Shown: piece by piece, positions 7,692-16,912 of the stretch
How positions within the stretch are numbered: position 1 is the first letter of the stretch
How the letters are laid out: every line of letters begins with the position of its first letter
Origin: Rhodanobacteraceae bacterium
GTDB lineage: Bacteria > Pseudomonadota > Gammaproteobacteria > Xanthomonadales > Rhodanobacteraceae
Direction of reading: 5' to 3'
DNA: 64,000 nt
Assembly (NCBI GenBank): GCA_003142815.1
Contig: PLNP01000006.1
Coordinates: 19,840 to 83,839 of the forward strand
Translations under genes and position numbers: made by a program
Notes under the pieces: model-generated
What the model saw: the letters and a program-made list of their open reading frames with translations, nothing else
Told to the model about the DNA's origin: nothing
Database searches by the model: none

Positions 7692-7787
7692 CAAGACGCG
7701 AAAGCCGTCGACATCTTCGACAGCTTTTCGATCGGCTCGAACGACCTGACCCAGGTCACTCTGACGCGCCGCGCGTACTCCAGATAG
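7692..7787 (+). pseudogene. ppsA: Phosphoenolpyruvate synthase (PpsA) internal fragment
   Basis: A 31-codon open frame reads QDAKAVDIFDSFSIGSNDLT followed by QVTL. FDxFSIGSNDLTQ is the signature near the active site of the PEP-binding TIM-barrel domain of PEP synthase. The frame ends at TAG (7785-7787), and the flanking PpsA sequence is missing on both sides. It is a scrap left beside the integron remnant, likely by recombination, and cannot make a functional enzyme. Confidence 0.65.
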
Positions 7788-7831
7788 CGCCAAAATACGG
7801 AACACAGCATCGGGTCGACGCGCGCCACGCT

Positions 7832-9418
7832 CTACTTCACCCCGTGCATCCAGCGCTTGATGAATGGTGTCGCGATCAACACCACGATCCCGCTCGCGAT
7901 GCCGATTTTCGCCGAGAACACGAACAGCTGGTCGTACTTCGCGAGTGCGTCGGCGATGTTCAGCACCGCGCCTTCGGGGATCTCCATCGCGGAGAGCTTG
8001 CCCAGTTGAGCCGCAAGTACTTCCGAGTAAGACGTGCCGAGAAACCAGCCGCCCATCATCAGGCTGACCACGCGCGGTACCGACAGCTCGGTGACCGCGG
8101 ACAAGCCGATCGGCGACAGCAGCATCTCGCCGACCTCGAGCACGAAATAGGCGAACACGAACCACCAGATGCTGGTCAGTCCGTTCGTCTGCGGATGGCG
8201 CGCGCTCCAGACCAGCACGAGGAACGCGAGTCCGGCGAAGGTCAGTCCATACGCGGATTTCGCCGGTTTGCTCGGATTGAGTCCGGCCTTGTCCAGACGC
8301 GGCCACGCCCACGCAAAGATCGGTGCGAGGACGAGGATGAACACCGCGCCGAGCGAGGTCAGTTCGCTTGCGGTCCATTCGACACCGAGTGCGCCATGGT
8401 TCATCACGCGATCGGAAAACAGTACCCACGAGCCGTAGGTCTGTTCGTACAGCGTGAAGAACAGCAGGCAAAAAATGATGAACGCGAACACGACGAACAT
8501 CTGTTGACGCTCGATCTTCGTGCAGCGCGTGAACATGAACCAGAGGATGCCGCCGAGCAGGCACAGCGTGACCAGATGCATGCCGAGCAGCACCGGGCTC
8601 GGTTCGAACACACCCGGAATGATCTTCAGGAACAGCGAATGGGACTGGATCAATCCCCAGACCACGACGAGCCCCGCGAGTGCGCCGAGATAAATCAGGT
8701 GTTCGCGCGAGAAGGGCCCGAACACGCGTTCGCGCAGTTTTGTCGGCTCGCGCGGTTCGGCATGGCCCATCAGATATTTCTGGCCGTACAGAAAATTCGC
8801 CAGGCCCGCGATCATGCCGATGCCGGCCGCGCCGAAACCCCAGCCCCAGCCAAAGGTTTCGCCGAGCCAGCCGCAGAGCACGCCGGAAATCGCCGCGCCG
8901 AGGTTGATGCCGGCGTAGAACAGGCTGAAACCCGAATCGCGGCGCGGATCGTTTTCGGGATACAGCTTGCCGACGATCGTCGAGATATTCGGCTTCAGGA
9001 AACCGACGCCCATGATGATCAGCGCGAGCGAGAAGTAGAACACCTGCAGCGCGCCCGCGTCGCGCGTGACCACGCCGTTCACGCTACTTGCGGGATGGCC
9101 CTCGATCGCCATGCCGAGATGCCCGAGCACGAGCAGGATGCCGCCGAACACGACCGCCTTGCGCATGCCGAGCCAGCGGTCCGCAAGCAGGCCGCCGATC
9201 ACCGGCATCGCATAAACGAGGCCGCCGTACGCGCCGATCAGGTTGTAGCCATTCGCATCGCTGAACAAATGGTACTTGACCAGATACAACAGCAGGAGCG
9301 CCTTCATTCCATAAAACGAAAAACGCTCCCACATCTCGGTGAAGAAGCAGACGTAGAGACCTTTCGGGTGACCGAACCATTCGTCGGAGCGCGTCGTCGC
9401 GACGGCGATCGTGGCCAT
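7832..9418 (-). CDS. Proton-dependent oligopeptide transporter (POT/PTR family)
   Basis: A 528-residue inner-membrane symporter for di- and tripeptides. It starts at the ATG at 9418 (MATIAVATTRSDEWFGHP). The ExxER proton-coupling motif is seen in EMWERFSFYG near residue 28. GGLLADRWLG (loop 2-3) and the PTR signature FYAGINLG follow, with about 14 hydrophobic segments spread along the chain. Length fits the family (450-600). The gene is alone on its strand, diverging from the S9 peptidase at 9672. Uptake of peptides here and peptide cleavage by the neighbour make metabolic sense together, but I see no shared regulation. A palindromic repeat (9508-9543) lies upstream. Confidence 0.93.
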   Translation of the reverse strand: MATIAVATTRSDEWFGHPKGLYVCFFTEMWERFSFYGMKALLLLYLVKYHLFSDANGYNLIGAYGGLVYAMPVIGGLLADRWLGMRKAVVFGGILLVLGHLGMAIEGHPASSVNGVVTRDAGALQVFYFSLALIIMGVGFLKPNISTIVGKLYPENDPRRDSGFSLFYAGINLGAAISGVLCGWLGETFGWGWGFGAAGIGMIAGLANFLYGQKYLMGHAEPREPTKLRERVFGPFSREHLIYLGALAGLVVVWGLIQSHSLFLKIIPGVFEPSPVLLGMHLVTLCLLGGILWFMFTRCTKIERQQMFVVFAFIIFCLLFFTLYEQTYGSWVLFSDRVMNHGALGVEWTASELTSLGAVFILVLAPIFAWAWPRLDKAGLNPSKPAKSAYGLTFAGLAFLVLVWSARHPQTNGLTSIWWFVFAYFVLEVGEMLLSPIGLSAVTELSVPRVVSLMMGGWFLGTSYSEVLAAQLGKLSAMEIPEGAVLNIADALAKYDQLFVFSAKIGIASGIVVLIATPFIKRWMHGVK

Positions 9419-9507
9419 GCGAAATCCTGGGGAGAAGGGCAGTGCGAGGCAATCGCGCCGGACAGCGACGATGGATTGTAGCGGTACATCACGTGCGTGT
9501 CGTATAG

Positions 9508-9543
9508 CCCTCTCCTCCAGCGGCTTCATCAGTGGGGAGAGGG
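9508..9543. repeat. Short palindromic repeat, CCCTCTCC/GGAGAGGG family
   Basis: CCCTCTCCTCC and GGGGAGAGGG arms surround a CGGCTTCATC-type centre. The same family recurs inside and between his genes (14130, 14280, 15360, 16930). It lies in the divergent promoter region of the transporter and the S9 peptidase. Confidence 0.7.
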
Positions 9544-9671
9544 CGCAAAGTGCCAAGCGCGAGTCCTCTCCCCAGTGGAGGCGCCTGCCTGCAGCGCTAT
9601 GACCACCGCCAGTTGGCCAAAACCGGACCAACGCTTACCATCGCGAATTGCCCGATTCACTGGAGAGTCCG

Positions 9672-11720
9672 ATGAAGCAGCTTGTTGCCGTCCTGGCGCT
9701 AGCCGTCGCCGCGCCCGTGTTCGCTGCCTCGCATCCATTCGACGTGCACGATCTGGTGATGATGGAGCGCGTCAGCGATCCGGCGTTGTCGCCGGATGGA
9801 AGGACGATCGCGTTCCAGGTCCGCGAGACCGACTACGCGGCGAACAAGGGTGTGAACGGGATCTGGGTCGTGCCGGCCGCGGGCGGTACGCCGCAGCGCA
9901 TCACCGACAAGGCGCTCAACGCATCGGGTGCACGCTGGTCGAGCGATGGGGCGAACGTGTATTTCCTCGCGCCGAAGGATGGCACCAGTCAGTTCTGGCG
10001 GGTCGGCGCGAAGGGCGGCGCGGCCGAGCAGGTCACCAACCTGCCGCTCGACGTCAACAACTTCAAACTCGCGCCGGACGGCAAGCACGTGCTGCTGTCG
10101 ATCGACGTGTTCACGGACTGCAACGATCTGGCCTGCACCAAGAAGAAGCTCGACGAGCGCAAGGCCGACAAGGCCAGCGGTACCATCTACGACAAGATCT
10201 TCGTGCGCCACTGGGACACCTGGTCCGATGGCCGCCGCTCGCAACTGTTCATCGCCGACATCGGCAGCGACGGCAAGATGGCCGCCGAACCGCGCCTGCT
10301 GTCGAAGGGCATCGATGGCGACGTGCCCTCCAAGCCATTCGGCGATGAGACCGAATACGCCTTCTCGCCGGACGGCGCGACCGTGTATTTCGATGTGCGC
10401 ATCGCCGGCAAGACCGAGCCGTGGTCGACCAACTTCGATATCTATTCGGTGCCGGCCGATGGTTCGGCCGTGCCGAAGAACCTGACCGTCGACAATCAGG
10501 CCTGGGACGGCAACCCGCTGCCGTCCGTGGACGGCAAGACGCTGTACTACCTGGCGATGAAGCGCCCGGGCTTCGAGGCTGACCGTTTCGGCATCATGGC
10601 GCTTGATCTCGCGACGGGCGCGAAGCGCGAGATCGATCCGCAATGGGATCGCTCGGCGTCCGCGCTCAGGCAATCGGCGGACGGAAAATCGCTGTACACG
10701 ACCACCGATGACGGGGGCGACCACGCGCTGTTCGCGGTGGACATCGCCAGCGGCAACGCGACCAGGCTCGTCGCGGCCGGCACGGTCACCGGGTTCGATG
10801 TCGGCAAGAAACACCTCGTCGTCGCGCGCCAGGACTTCCAGCATCCGACGGACGTCTATACGGCCGATGCCAACGGCAAGAGCCTCAAGCAGATCACGCA
10901 TTTCAATGCCGATCGCCTCAAGGACATCCGCTTCGGCGACGCCGAGTTCTTCACGTTCAAGGGCGCCGGCGGCGACACCGTGCAGGGCTACGTGGTGAAG
11001 CCGGTCGGTTACAAGAAGGGTGAAAAATACCCGGTCGCGTTCATCATCCACGGCGGGCCGCAGGGCGCGATGACCAAGGATTTCCATTACCGCTGGAACC
11101 CGGAAACCTATGCGGGTCAGGGCTTCGCGGTCGTCACGATCAATTTCCACGGCTCGACCGGCTACGGCCAGAAGTTCACCGACGCGATCTCCGGCGACTG
11201 GGGCGGCGCGCCGCTCGAAGACCTCAAGCTCGGCTGGGCCGCGGCGCAGGAAAAGTACACGTTCCTCGATGGCGACCGCGCCTGCGCGCTCGGTGCGTCC
11301 TACGGCGGCTATATGGCGTACTGGATCGCCGGCGTCTGGAACCAACCGTGGAAATGCATCGTCGCGCACGACGGCGTATTCGACAGCCGCATGATGAGTT
11401 ACGCGACCGAGGAACTGTGGTTCGACGAGTGGGAGCACGGCGGCAAGACCCAGTACGACGATCCGCAGGTCTACGAGAGGTTCAATCCGATCGATCACGT
11501 CAAGGACTGGCGCGTGCCGATGCTGGTCGTGCACAGCGGGAAGGATTTCCGCATCCCGCTCGAACAGGGGCTCGGCGCATTCACCGCGCTGCAGCGCCGC
11601 GGCATTCCGAGCGAATTCCTGACTTTCCCGGACGAGAACCACTGGATCCTCAAGCCGCATAACAGCGTGCTCTGGCACGACACGGTGAATGCGTGGCTGA
11701 AGAAGTGGACGGCGCAATAA
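9672..11720 (+). CDS. S9 family prolyl-oligopeptidase-type serine peptidase, secreted
   Basis: A 682-residue dipeptidyl- or acylaminoacyl-peptidase. The ATG at 9672 gives a clean signal peptide (MKQLVAVLALAVAAPVFAAS), so it probably acts in the periplasm. A seven-bladed beta-propeller with SPDG-type repeats (DPALSPDGRTIAF, KLAPDGKHV, AFSPDGATVYF) occupies about 25-420. The alpha/beta hydrolase domain follows. The catalytic triad is visible: Ser543 in GASYGGYM, Asp625 in HSGKDFR and His657 in DENHW. HGGPQG forms the oxyanion region. The protein is the usual length for bacterial DPP IV-like enzymes. It probably releases dipeptides that the neighbouring POT transporter could import. Confidence 0.93.
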   Translation: MKQLVAVLALAVAAPVFAASHPFDVHDLVMMERVSDPALSPDGRTIAFQVRETDYAANKGVNGIWVVPAAGGTPQRITDKALNASGARWSSDGANVYFLAPKDGTSQFWRVGAKGGAAEQVTNLPLDVNNFKLAPDGKHVLLSIDVFTDCNDLACTKKKLDERKADKASGTIYDKIFVRHWDTWSDGRRSQLFIADIGSDGKMAAEPRLLSKGIDGDVPSKPFGDETEYAFSPDGATVYFDVRIAGKTEPWSTNFDIYSVPADGSAVPKNLTVDNQAWDGNPLPSVDGKTLYYLAMKRPGFEADRFGIMALDLATGAKREIDPQWDRSASALRQSADGKSLYTTTDDGGDHALFAVDIASGNATRLVAAGTVTGFDVGKKHLVVARQDFQHPTDVYTADANGKSLKQITHFNADRLKDIRFGDAEFFTFKGAGGDTVQGYVVKPVGYKKGEKYPVAFIIHGGPQGAMTKDFHYRWNPETYAGQGFAVVTINFHGSTGYGQKFTDAISGDWGGAPLEDLKLGWAAAQEKYTFLDGDRACALGASYGGYMAYWIAGVWNQPWKCIVAHDGVFDSRMMSYATEELWFDEWEHGGKTQYDDPQVYERFNPIDHVKDWRVPMLVVHSGKDFRIPLEQGLGAFTALQRRGIPSEFLTFPDENHWILKPHNSVLWHDTVNAWLKKWTAQ

Positions 11721-11839
11721 GGGGCGTCGCGGCGATCCACCAGTGCAATTGAGCCGCGCGTGACGGTGCACCTGCATGTCAAATGCGCCGGCTGCACGCG
11801 TCAGCGGCTAGACTCGTGGTTTTGGCAAGGGGAAACCAG

Positions 11840-12502
11840 ATGCGCGTACTTCGGACGAATTGCGGTGGCAACCAGCGTTGGCGCCGGTCGCTGTTCATTC
11901 TTCTCGGCGCGCTCTGCCTCGGGTCGAGCTCTGCGAGCGCCGTCAACTTTCCGGTAAGCGGAACGATCACGGTCAATGGCAACGCCGGCGCGCTGCCGGC
12001 GGGCGGTGTGTTCGGTCCGTCATCCTACGACGCTGCGAGCGGGGCGATCGCACTCGGCGCTTTCTCGTTTCCGCAGGCCACGACGAGCTTCAGTTCAACT
12101 TTAGGGCTCATCGTCGTCACCTACCAGCTCAGCCAGACGAACATGTCGAGCGGTCAGGTCGCTTCAGACGGCGTTGCGGCGCTGACCGATGCGACCATGA
12201 AATTGCAGGTCATACAGGTGACCATCAGTGGATTTCCAGTCCCGGTCGGCACCTGTGTCTTCCAGCCGATCGACGTGGCTCTCACCGGCACCGGATCCGC
12301 CGCCGGACTCGATCTCTCCGACAGCGGCTTCGTGATTCCTCCGGTCGCGCCGACCGACTGCGGCGGCTACGGCACTACCATCAACAACGCGATCGCCGGC
12401 AGCAACAACAGCATCCAGATGCATCTTGCCGGTGACTTCACGCCACCCGCCGCCAGCGATACGATCTTCGCGAACGGTTTCGATCCCGCGGGCGGCTTGT
12501 AG
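11840..12502 (+). CDS. Secreted protein with C-terminal IFANGFD tail, unknown function
   Basis: A 220-residue protein beginning MRVLRTNCGGNQRWRRSL with a basic N-region and the hydrophobic stretch FILLGALCLGSSSASA, a likely signal peptide cut after ASA. An AAGGGGAAA ribosome site precedes the ATG. The mature part is rich in Ser, Thr, Gly and Ala with alternating beta-type strands, and two Cys pairs (GTCVFQP, TDCGGYG). It ends DTIFANGFDPAGGL. A short (I)FA(N/D)GF(D/E) tail is common on secreted Xanthomonadales proteins and looks like a conserved export or sorting tag, though its function is not known to me. There is no recognisable catalytic domain. Confidence 0.8.
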   Translation: MRVLRTNCGGNQRWRRSLFILLGALCLGSSSASAVNFPVSGTITVNGNAGALPAGGVFGPSSYDAASGAIALGAFSFPQATTSFSSTLGLIVVTYQLSQTNMSSGQVASDGVAALTDATMKLQVIQVTISGFPVPVGTCVFQPIDVALTGTGSAAGLDLSDSGFVIPPVAPTDCGGYGTTINNAIAGSNNSIQMHLAGDFTPPAASDTIFANGFDPAGGL

Positions 12503-12539
12503 CGTTGACTCGCCGTTCCTTCCCCTGCGCAGTGGGGGA

Positions 12540-12563
12540 CAAAACGGCAGGACCGCCGTTTTG
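12540..12563. terminator. Stem-loop between convergent genes, candidate bidirectional terminator
   Basis: A perfect 9-bp inverted repeat CAAAACGGC (12540-12548) / GCCGTTTTG (12555-12563) around loop AGGACC. It lies between the rightward secreted-protein gene and the leftward his operon. The A/T ends give short U tracts on both strands. Confidence 0.55.
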
Positions 12564-12669
12564 AGCAGCGAAGCTGCCCGGAGGGCGAGCGCCATGGATG
12601 GTGCGAGTTCACGTGCCGCAGGCGGAAGCGGGCGAGCGTCGAAGACGCGACAGCGGAAGAGAGCGCTTG

Positions 12670-13314
12670 TCAGCTTTTCGGGCCAACCGCCTCTTGTGTG
12701 CCATCGGCCCGATGCCGGCGCGCCAGCTCGCCGACGACATCGGCGAGATCGAGCCCCGCACCGCGCAGCAGCACAAGCAAGTGGAACAACAAGTCCGCCG
12801 CCTCGCCACGCAGCGCGTCGCGATCGCCGGAAACGGCAGCGAGCGCGGTCTCGACACCTTCCTCGCCGACTTTCTGCGCGCGTTGCGCAGGTGTTCCGGC
12901 GAGCAGTTTCGCGACATAGCTGGATGCTGGGTCGGCGCTGGCGCGCGCGGCGATCAGTGCCTCCAGTTCGTTGAGCCACGGATGCGCCGGTGTCGCCCCG
13001 TCGAAACAGCTCGGCATGCCGCGATGGCACGTTGGGCCCGCCGGTAGCGCCTGGCATAGCAGCGTATCGTGATCGCAATCGGCGGCGATCGAGACCAAGG
13101 TCAGCACGTGCCCCGAGCTTTCGCCCTTGCGCCAGAGGCGCTGCTTCGAGCGCGACCAGAAATGTACTTCCCGCGTCTTGAGCGTCAGCGTGAGCGCTTC
13201 GCGATTCACGTAGCCGAGCATCAGCACGCGACCGTCATGCGCGTGTTGCACGATCAAGGGAAGTAGTCCATCGCCCTTGTTCCAGTCCAGTGTGTCGACC
13301 TGCGTATCGTTCAT
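12670..13314 (-). CDS. hisIE: Bifunctional phosphoribosyl-AMP cyclohydrolase / phosphoribosyl-ATP pyrophosphatase
   Basis: A 214-residue fusion catalysing steps 2 and 3 of histidine synthesis. The N-terminal HisI domain (about 1-115) shows [25 protein letters not shown] and the zinc ligands in DCDHDTLLC and GPTCHRG. The HisE helical domain (about 120-205) contains [14 protein letters not shown] and [13 protein letters not shown], with the Glu cluster that binds Mg-PRATP. It is the last gene of the operon. Its ATG overlaps the hisF stop by 4 bases (ATGA), so translation is coupled. Length is normal for the fusion. Confidence 0.97.
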   Translation of the reverse strand: MNDTQVDTLDWNKGDGLLPLIVQHAHDGRVLMLGYVNREALTLTLKTREVHFWSRSKQRLWRKGESSGHVLTLVSIAADCDHDTLLCQALPAGPTCHRGMPSCFDGATPAHPWLNELEALIAARASADPASSYVAKLLAGTPAQRAQKVGEEGVETALAAVSGDRDALRGEAADLLFHLLVLLRGAGLDLADVVGELARRHRADGTQEAVGPKS

Positions 13315-14093
13315 TGCCGCACCACGACGCCGCGTGCGGCGAGAAAGTGTTTGAGGTCATCGATGCGGATTTCGCCGCTGTGGAATACGCTCGCGGCGAG
13401 CGCCGCGTCGACACCGCAACGTTCGAACACCTCGGCGAAATGCTCGGGCTTGCCGGCGCCGCCGGACGCGACCAGCGGCAGGGTCGTCGCCGCGCGCACG
13501 GCGACGAGCTGTGCATGCGCGTAGCCACCGCGTACCCCATCGGAACGGATCGAGTTCAGCACGATCTCGCCGGCGCCACGATCGGCGACTTCGCGCACCC
13601 AGCCGAGCAGGTCGCGGCCGCTATCGCTGGCCGCATCGGGCTTGCCGCTGTTCGCGATCACGCGCCACGCCGTTGCGCCAGCGTCCTCGCTGCCACCGTC
13701 GACGTCGATGCCGATCACAACGCACTGGCTGCCGAATCTCTCGGCAAGTTCGCCGATCAGCACTGGTCGCGCGAGCGCCGGGCTGTTGATCGACACCTTG
13801 TCGGCGCCGGCCGCGAGGATCGCTTCGGCATCGCCGACCGAGCGGATTCCGCCGGCGACGCAGAACGGGATATCGAGTTCGCGCGCGACTCTTTCGACCC
13901 ATTTCGCGTCGACTCTGCGCTGTTCCGGACTCGCGGTGATGTCGTAGAACACGAGTTCGTCGGCGCCGTCGTCGGCGTAGCGACGCGCGAGTTCGACGAT
14001 GTCGCCGACCACGCGATGATCGCGAAAGCGCACGCCCTTGACGACGACGCCGTCGGCGACATCGAGACAGGGAATCAGGCGGCGCGCGAGCAT
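13311..14093 (-). CDS. hisF: Imidazole glycerol phosphate synthase, cyclase subunit
   Basis: A 260-residue (beta/alpha)8 barrel that joins ammonia from HisH to PRFAR, giving imidazole glycerol phosphate and AICAR. It begins [20 protein letters not shown], with the first catalytic Asp in CLDV. The second is in the VIGIDVDGG segment, and the phosphate site is in VASGGAG. Start 14093 is the conserved family start; upstream in-frame sequence is repeat-derived. It is separated from hisA by 115 bases that hold a palindromic repeat, the only real gap in the operon. The stop overlaps the hisIE start. Confidence 0.97.
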   Translation of the reverse strand: MLARRLIPCLDVADGVVVKGVRFRDHRVVGDIVELARRYADDGADELVFYDITASPEQRRVDAKWVERVARELDIPFCVAGGIRSVGDAEAILAAGADKVSINSPALARPVLIGELAERFGSQCVVIGIDVDGGSEDAGATAWRVIANSGKPDAASDSGRDLLGWVREVADRGAGEIVLNSIRSDGVRGGYAHAQLVAVRAATTLPLVASGGAGKPEHFAEVFERCGVDAALAASVFHSGEIRIDDLKHFLAARGVVVRQ

Positions 14094-14129
14094 CGGAAAT
14101 TCTCCAGGAAATCGCAGAGCGCTCTTTTT

Positions 14130-14177
14130 CCCCTCTCCCCCATCGCCTGCGATCGGGGAGAGGGGAGGGAGAGAGGG
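14130..14177. repeat. Palindromic repeat between hisA and hisF
   Basis: CCCCTCTCCCCCATCGCC and GATCGGGGAGAGGGG form a long hairpin, with a further GGGAGAGAGG. It belongs to the same family as the elements read through in hisH, hisC and hisA. Within the message it could affect hisF expression or RNA stability. Confidence 0.75.
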
Positions 14178-14208
14178 CTGGGCGACACGGATTGACAGCG
14201 CTGGCATG

Positions 14209-15051
14209 TCAATGGCGGCATGACGGCGCACACCCATGCTTCGGCAAGTCTTCCACGGTGCCTCGACATCGAATCCTCGCCCCCTCACCCAACGATGAAG
14301 CTGTCAGGGGAGAGGGCTTGTCAGCGGCACCTTGGGCGAGTTCGTGCAAGGCCAGCGTGCCGTCGAGCAGCGCGGTGCCGGCGACGCAGGCGGCGACGCC
14401 GGTCGCGGCCAGTGCATCGACATCGCGGCAGTCGCGTACGCCACCGGAGGCGATCCACGCGAGTTGCGGCCAACGCGAAACGAGTTCGCAATATAGCGCG
14501 AGATTCGGACCCGCGCCCGTGCCGTCCTGGGCAATGTCGGTGGTCAGGACATGGCGCAATCCGACCTCGACGAAGCGGTCAAGGAGGTCCGTTATGTCGA
14601 CGTCACTGTCAGCTTGCCAGGCGTCGACGGCGGGACGCCAGTGGCCGTTTTGGTTGCGGCGCAGGTCGAGCGCGAGGCAAATCGCGTCCGTGCCGAACGT
14701 GGTCAGCCACTCCACGAATGTCTCCGGGGTGCGCACCGCGACACTGCCGACCACGACACGCGCGACGCCGGCCGCGCGCAGGCGCTCGACATCTTCACGC
14801 GAGCGCACGCCACCACCGGCTTGGAGCCTGATTCCGGTTGCCGCGATCTTCGCAAGCAGATCGGTTTGCGCGGGGCGACCGGCGCGCGCGCCATCGAGAT
14901 CGACGACGTGCAGCCAGTCGGCTTGCGCGTCGGTGTAGCACCGCGCGAGCACGACCGCGTCGTGATCGAAGGCGCGTGTCTGCGCGAAATCGCCCTGGCG
15001 CAGTCGCACGACGCGCCCGCCGCTAAGGTCGATCGCTGGAATGATCTTCAT
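14209..15051 (-). CDS. hisA: ProFAR isomerase HisA with repeat-derived C-terminal tail
   Basis: A 280-residue (beta/alpha)8 isomerase for step 4 (ProFAR to PRFAR). Catalytic Asp8 lies in PAIDLSGG and Asp129 in LALDL; the phosphate-binding glycines are in LQAGGGVRS and IASGGVRD. HisA is normally about 240-245 residues, and homology ends near ELAQGA (about 242). The last 38 residues ([14 protein letters not shown]...) are encoded by a palindromic repeat at 14280-14322 plus adjacent sequence. The core is complete, so activity is probably kept. The start overlaps the hisH stop by 4 bases. Confidence 0.95.
   Translation of the reverse strand: MKIIPAIDLSGGRVVRLRQGDFAQTRAFDHDAVVLARCYTDAQADWLHVVDLDGARAGRPAQTDLLAKIAATGIRLQAGGGVRSREDVERLRAAGVARVVVGSVAVRTPETFVEWLTTFGTDAICLALDLRRNQNGHWRPAVDAWQADSDVDITDLLDRFVEVGLRHVLTTDIAQDGTGAGPNLALYCELVSRWPQLAWIASGGVRDCRDVDALAATGVAACVAGTALLDGTLALHELAQGAADKPSPLTASSLGEGARIRCRGTVEDLPKHGCAPSCRH
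14280..14322. repeat. Palindromic repeat extending hisA
   Basis: CCCCCTCACCCAACGATGAAGC and GTCAGGGGAGAGGGC, a member of the CCCTCTCC/GGGAGAGG family. It replaces the expected stop region of hisA and supplies about 14 codons of its new tail. Confidence 0.75.
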
Positions 15052-15842
15052 GCGAGCGCAAAGAAATTCGTGAGCACGCGGCGTCCGGCCGCCGCGGATT
15101 TTTCCGGGTGGAATTGCACACCGTACACATTGTCGTGTGCGACGATCGCGGCAAACGGTTCGCCGTGTGCGCTGTGCGCGATCGTCTGCGCGCCCACCGG
15201 CGCCGCGTAGCCATGCACGAAGTAGAACCAGTCGTTTTCGCCGATGCCGTCGAGCAGCGGATGCGCGGGCTGGTCGAACGTCGTGCGATTCCAGCCCATA
15301 TGCGGCCAGCTCGGCGCGGCGGGCAGCCGCAGGACCCGGCCCGGCAGCAGACCGAGGCAGCTCGTCTCCCTCGTCCCCGATTGCGTCGGGGGAGAGGTCT
15401 GGGGTGAGGGGGCAAGGTCGCCTGCTTGCGTGGTCTTGCCGATCGGCGGCAAATCAGTCGTTTCGTTGGCGGCGTGCGATGCGCCTCCGGCGTAACGCAC
15501 ATTTGCGGCGCTCGCCCCCTCACCCAACCCTCTCCCCCGAGCGCGCTCGGAGGAGAGGGCTTCAAGTGACTCCTCCGACGACTCGAACAACAGTTGCATG
15601 CCGAGGCAGATGCCGAGCAGGGGCTGGGTGAGTCGCGTCAGCACGCGATCGAGGCCATATTCGTGCAGACCGCGCATCGCATGACCGGCCGCGCCGACGC
15701 CTGGCAATAGCACATGCGTCGCGGCAGCGACGCGAGTGTGCTCATCGCTGATCTCGGCATCGACGCCGATGCGCCGGCACGCTTCGAGCAGAGAACCGTA
15801 ATTCGCGCCACTGCCCGGCACGATGACTGCACGCACGTTCAT
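15048..15842 (-). CDS. hisH: Imidazole glycerol phosphate synthase glutaminase subunit HisH with in-frame repeat insertion
   Basis: A 264-residue class I glutamine amidotransferase that feeds ammonia to HisF. The triad is present: Cys79 in GICLGMQLL, His245 and Glu247 in VQFHPEKS. HisH is usually about 200 residues. Here about 69 extra residues (93-161, bases 15360-15566) lie between FESSEES and CLGLLPGRV, which are adjacent in ordinary HisH proteins. The insertion reads as Gly/Ser/Pro/Thr-rich sequence ([29 protein letters not shown]) and comes from two inverted copies of the palindromic repeat. It sits in a surface loop after the nucleophile strand, and the frame stays open. The ATG at 15842 overlaps the hisB stop by 4 bases. 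Confidence 0.93.
   Translation of the reverse strand: MNVRAVIVPGSGANYGSLLEACRRIGVDAEISDEHTRVAAATHVLLPGVGAAGHAMRGLHEYGLDRVLTRLTQPLLGICLGMQLLFESSEESLEALSSERARGRGLGEGASAANVRYAGGASHAANETTDLPPIGKTTQAGDLAPSPQTSPPTQSGTRETSCLGLLPGRVLRLPAAPSWPHMGWNRTTFDQPAHPLLDGIGENDWFYFVHGYAAPVGAQTIAHSAHGEPFAAIVAHDNVYGVQFHPEKSAAAGRRVLTNFFALA
15360..15566. repeat. Composite palindromic repeat inside hisH
   Basis: A 207-bp block whose ends carry inverted copies of one element. One is GGGGGAGAGGTCTGGGGTGA near 15388-15413, the other CCCCCTCACCCAACCCTCTC near 15515-15535. About 100 bases of unrelated sequence lie between them. The length is divisible by three and the block has no stop in the hisH frame. The structure resembles a MITE-like or RPE-like unit that tolerates translation. 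Confidence 0.75.
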
Positions 15843-16912
15843 GCGAGCACACCCTTGCTGCTCGGAACCGCACTGCCGCTGCGCTGGATCGCTTGGCGCA
15901 GCGCGCGGCCGACCGCCTTGAAGCAGGCCTCGATCATGTGATGCGTGTTCTCGCCGCGCACGCTGATATGCAGGTTCGCGCCGAGCGCGTCGGCGAGGCT
16001 GCGGAAGAAATGCGGCACGAGTTCGCTCGGCAGGCCGCCGACGTTGTCGCGCGGGAACGCGCCTTTGAACACGAAGTACGGCCGTCCGGAAAGATCGAGC
16101 GCGACCTGGGCGAGGCTTTCGTCCATCGGCAACAGGAAGCCGTAGCGGCCGATGCCGCGGCGGTCGCCGAGCGCCTCGCGCAGCGCCTGGCCGAGCGCGA
16201 GTGCGCAGTCCTCGACCGTGTGGTGTTCGTCGATGTGCAGGTCGCCTTGGCAACGCAAGCGAACCTCGAAGCCGCCATGCACGCCGAGCTGATCGATCAT
16301 GTGGTCGAAGAAGCTGATACCGGTCTCGACGCGCGGTCGCGCCGTGCTGTCGAGATCGATGTCGACGTCGATGCGCGTCTCGCGCGTGGGGCGGTGCACG
16401 CTCGCGCGGCGCGGCGCATCCAGCAGCGCATGTGCGATCGCGGGCCAGTTGCCGTCGACGCCGATGCGGAGGCCGCGGACGCCGATGTTGCGCGCGAATT
16501 CCAAATCCGTTTCGCGATCGCCGATCACCGCGCTGCGTTCGCGATCGAGCCGGCCGGCGCCAAGATAATGCCGTACCAGGCCGATGCCAGGCTTGCGTGT
16601 CGGCGCGTTGTCGGCCGGCAGGCTCGGATCGATCAACACCTCGCGGAAGCGGATCCCTTCGCCGGCGAGTATGCCCAGCAGCAGTTGTTGCGGGCCGACG
16701 AAATGGGCCTCGGGGAAGCTCACCGTTCCGAGGCCATCCTGATTGCTGACCATCACCAGCTCGTAGCCGGCGTCGACGAGGCGACGCAGTGCACCGATCG
16801 CGCCCGGGATCAGGCGGAATTTTTCGTAGGCGTCGATCTGCTCGTCGGCGGGCTCCTCGATCAGGGTGCCGTCGCGATCGACAAACAGGATTTTCGGCGC
16901 AGCGCCGCTCAT
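15839..16912 (-). CDS. hisB: Bifunctional histidinol-phosphatase / imidazole glycerol-phosphate dehydratase
   Basis: A 357-residue fusion, the standard size for the gammaproteobacterial enzyme. The N-terminal HAD phosphatase (about 1-165) has the nucleophile motif FVDRDGT, the VSNQDGLG block and [10 protein letters not shown]. The dehydratase domain (about 168-357) contains the Mn-binding [19 protein letters not shown] and [13 protein letters not shown]. It catalyses steps 6 and 8. Both ends overlap their neighbours by 4 bases (ATGA). I chose ATG 16912 ([12 protein letters not shown]) because upstream sequence belongs to the repeat-rich hisC tail. Confidence 0.97.
   Translation of the reverse strand: MSGAAPKILFVDRDGTLIEEPADEQIDAYEKFRLIPGAIGALRRLVDAGYELVMVSNQDGLGTVSFPEAHFVGPQQLLLGILAGEGIRFREVLIDPSLPADNAPTRKPGIGLVRHYLGAGRLDRERSAVIGDRETDLEFARNIGVRGLRIGVDGNWPAIAHALLDAPRRASVHRPTRETRIDVDIDLDSTARPRVETGISFFDHMIDQLGVHGGFEVRLRCQGDLHIDEHHTVEDCALALGQALREALGDRRGIGRYGFLLPMDESLAQVALDLSGRPYFVFKGAFPRDNVGGLPSELVPHFFRSLADALGANLHISVRGENTHHMIEACFKAVGRALRQAIQRSGSAVPSSKGVLA

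Noticed and set aside
7844-9481. 545-codon open frame on the plus strand
   Set aside because: It is the complement of the POT transporter gene, rich in Arg, Ala, Asp and Glu and without domains. High GC makes such shadows long.
9699-11777. 692-codon minus-strand frame
   Set aside because: It lies opposite the S9 peptidase, which has a signal peptide and full catalytic triad; the antisense frame has no recognisable motif.
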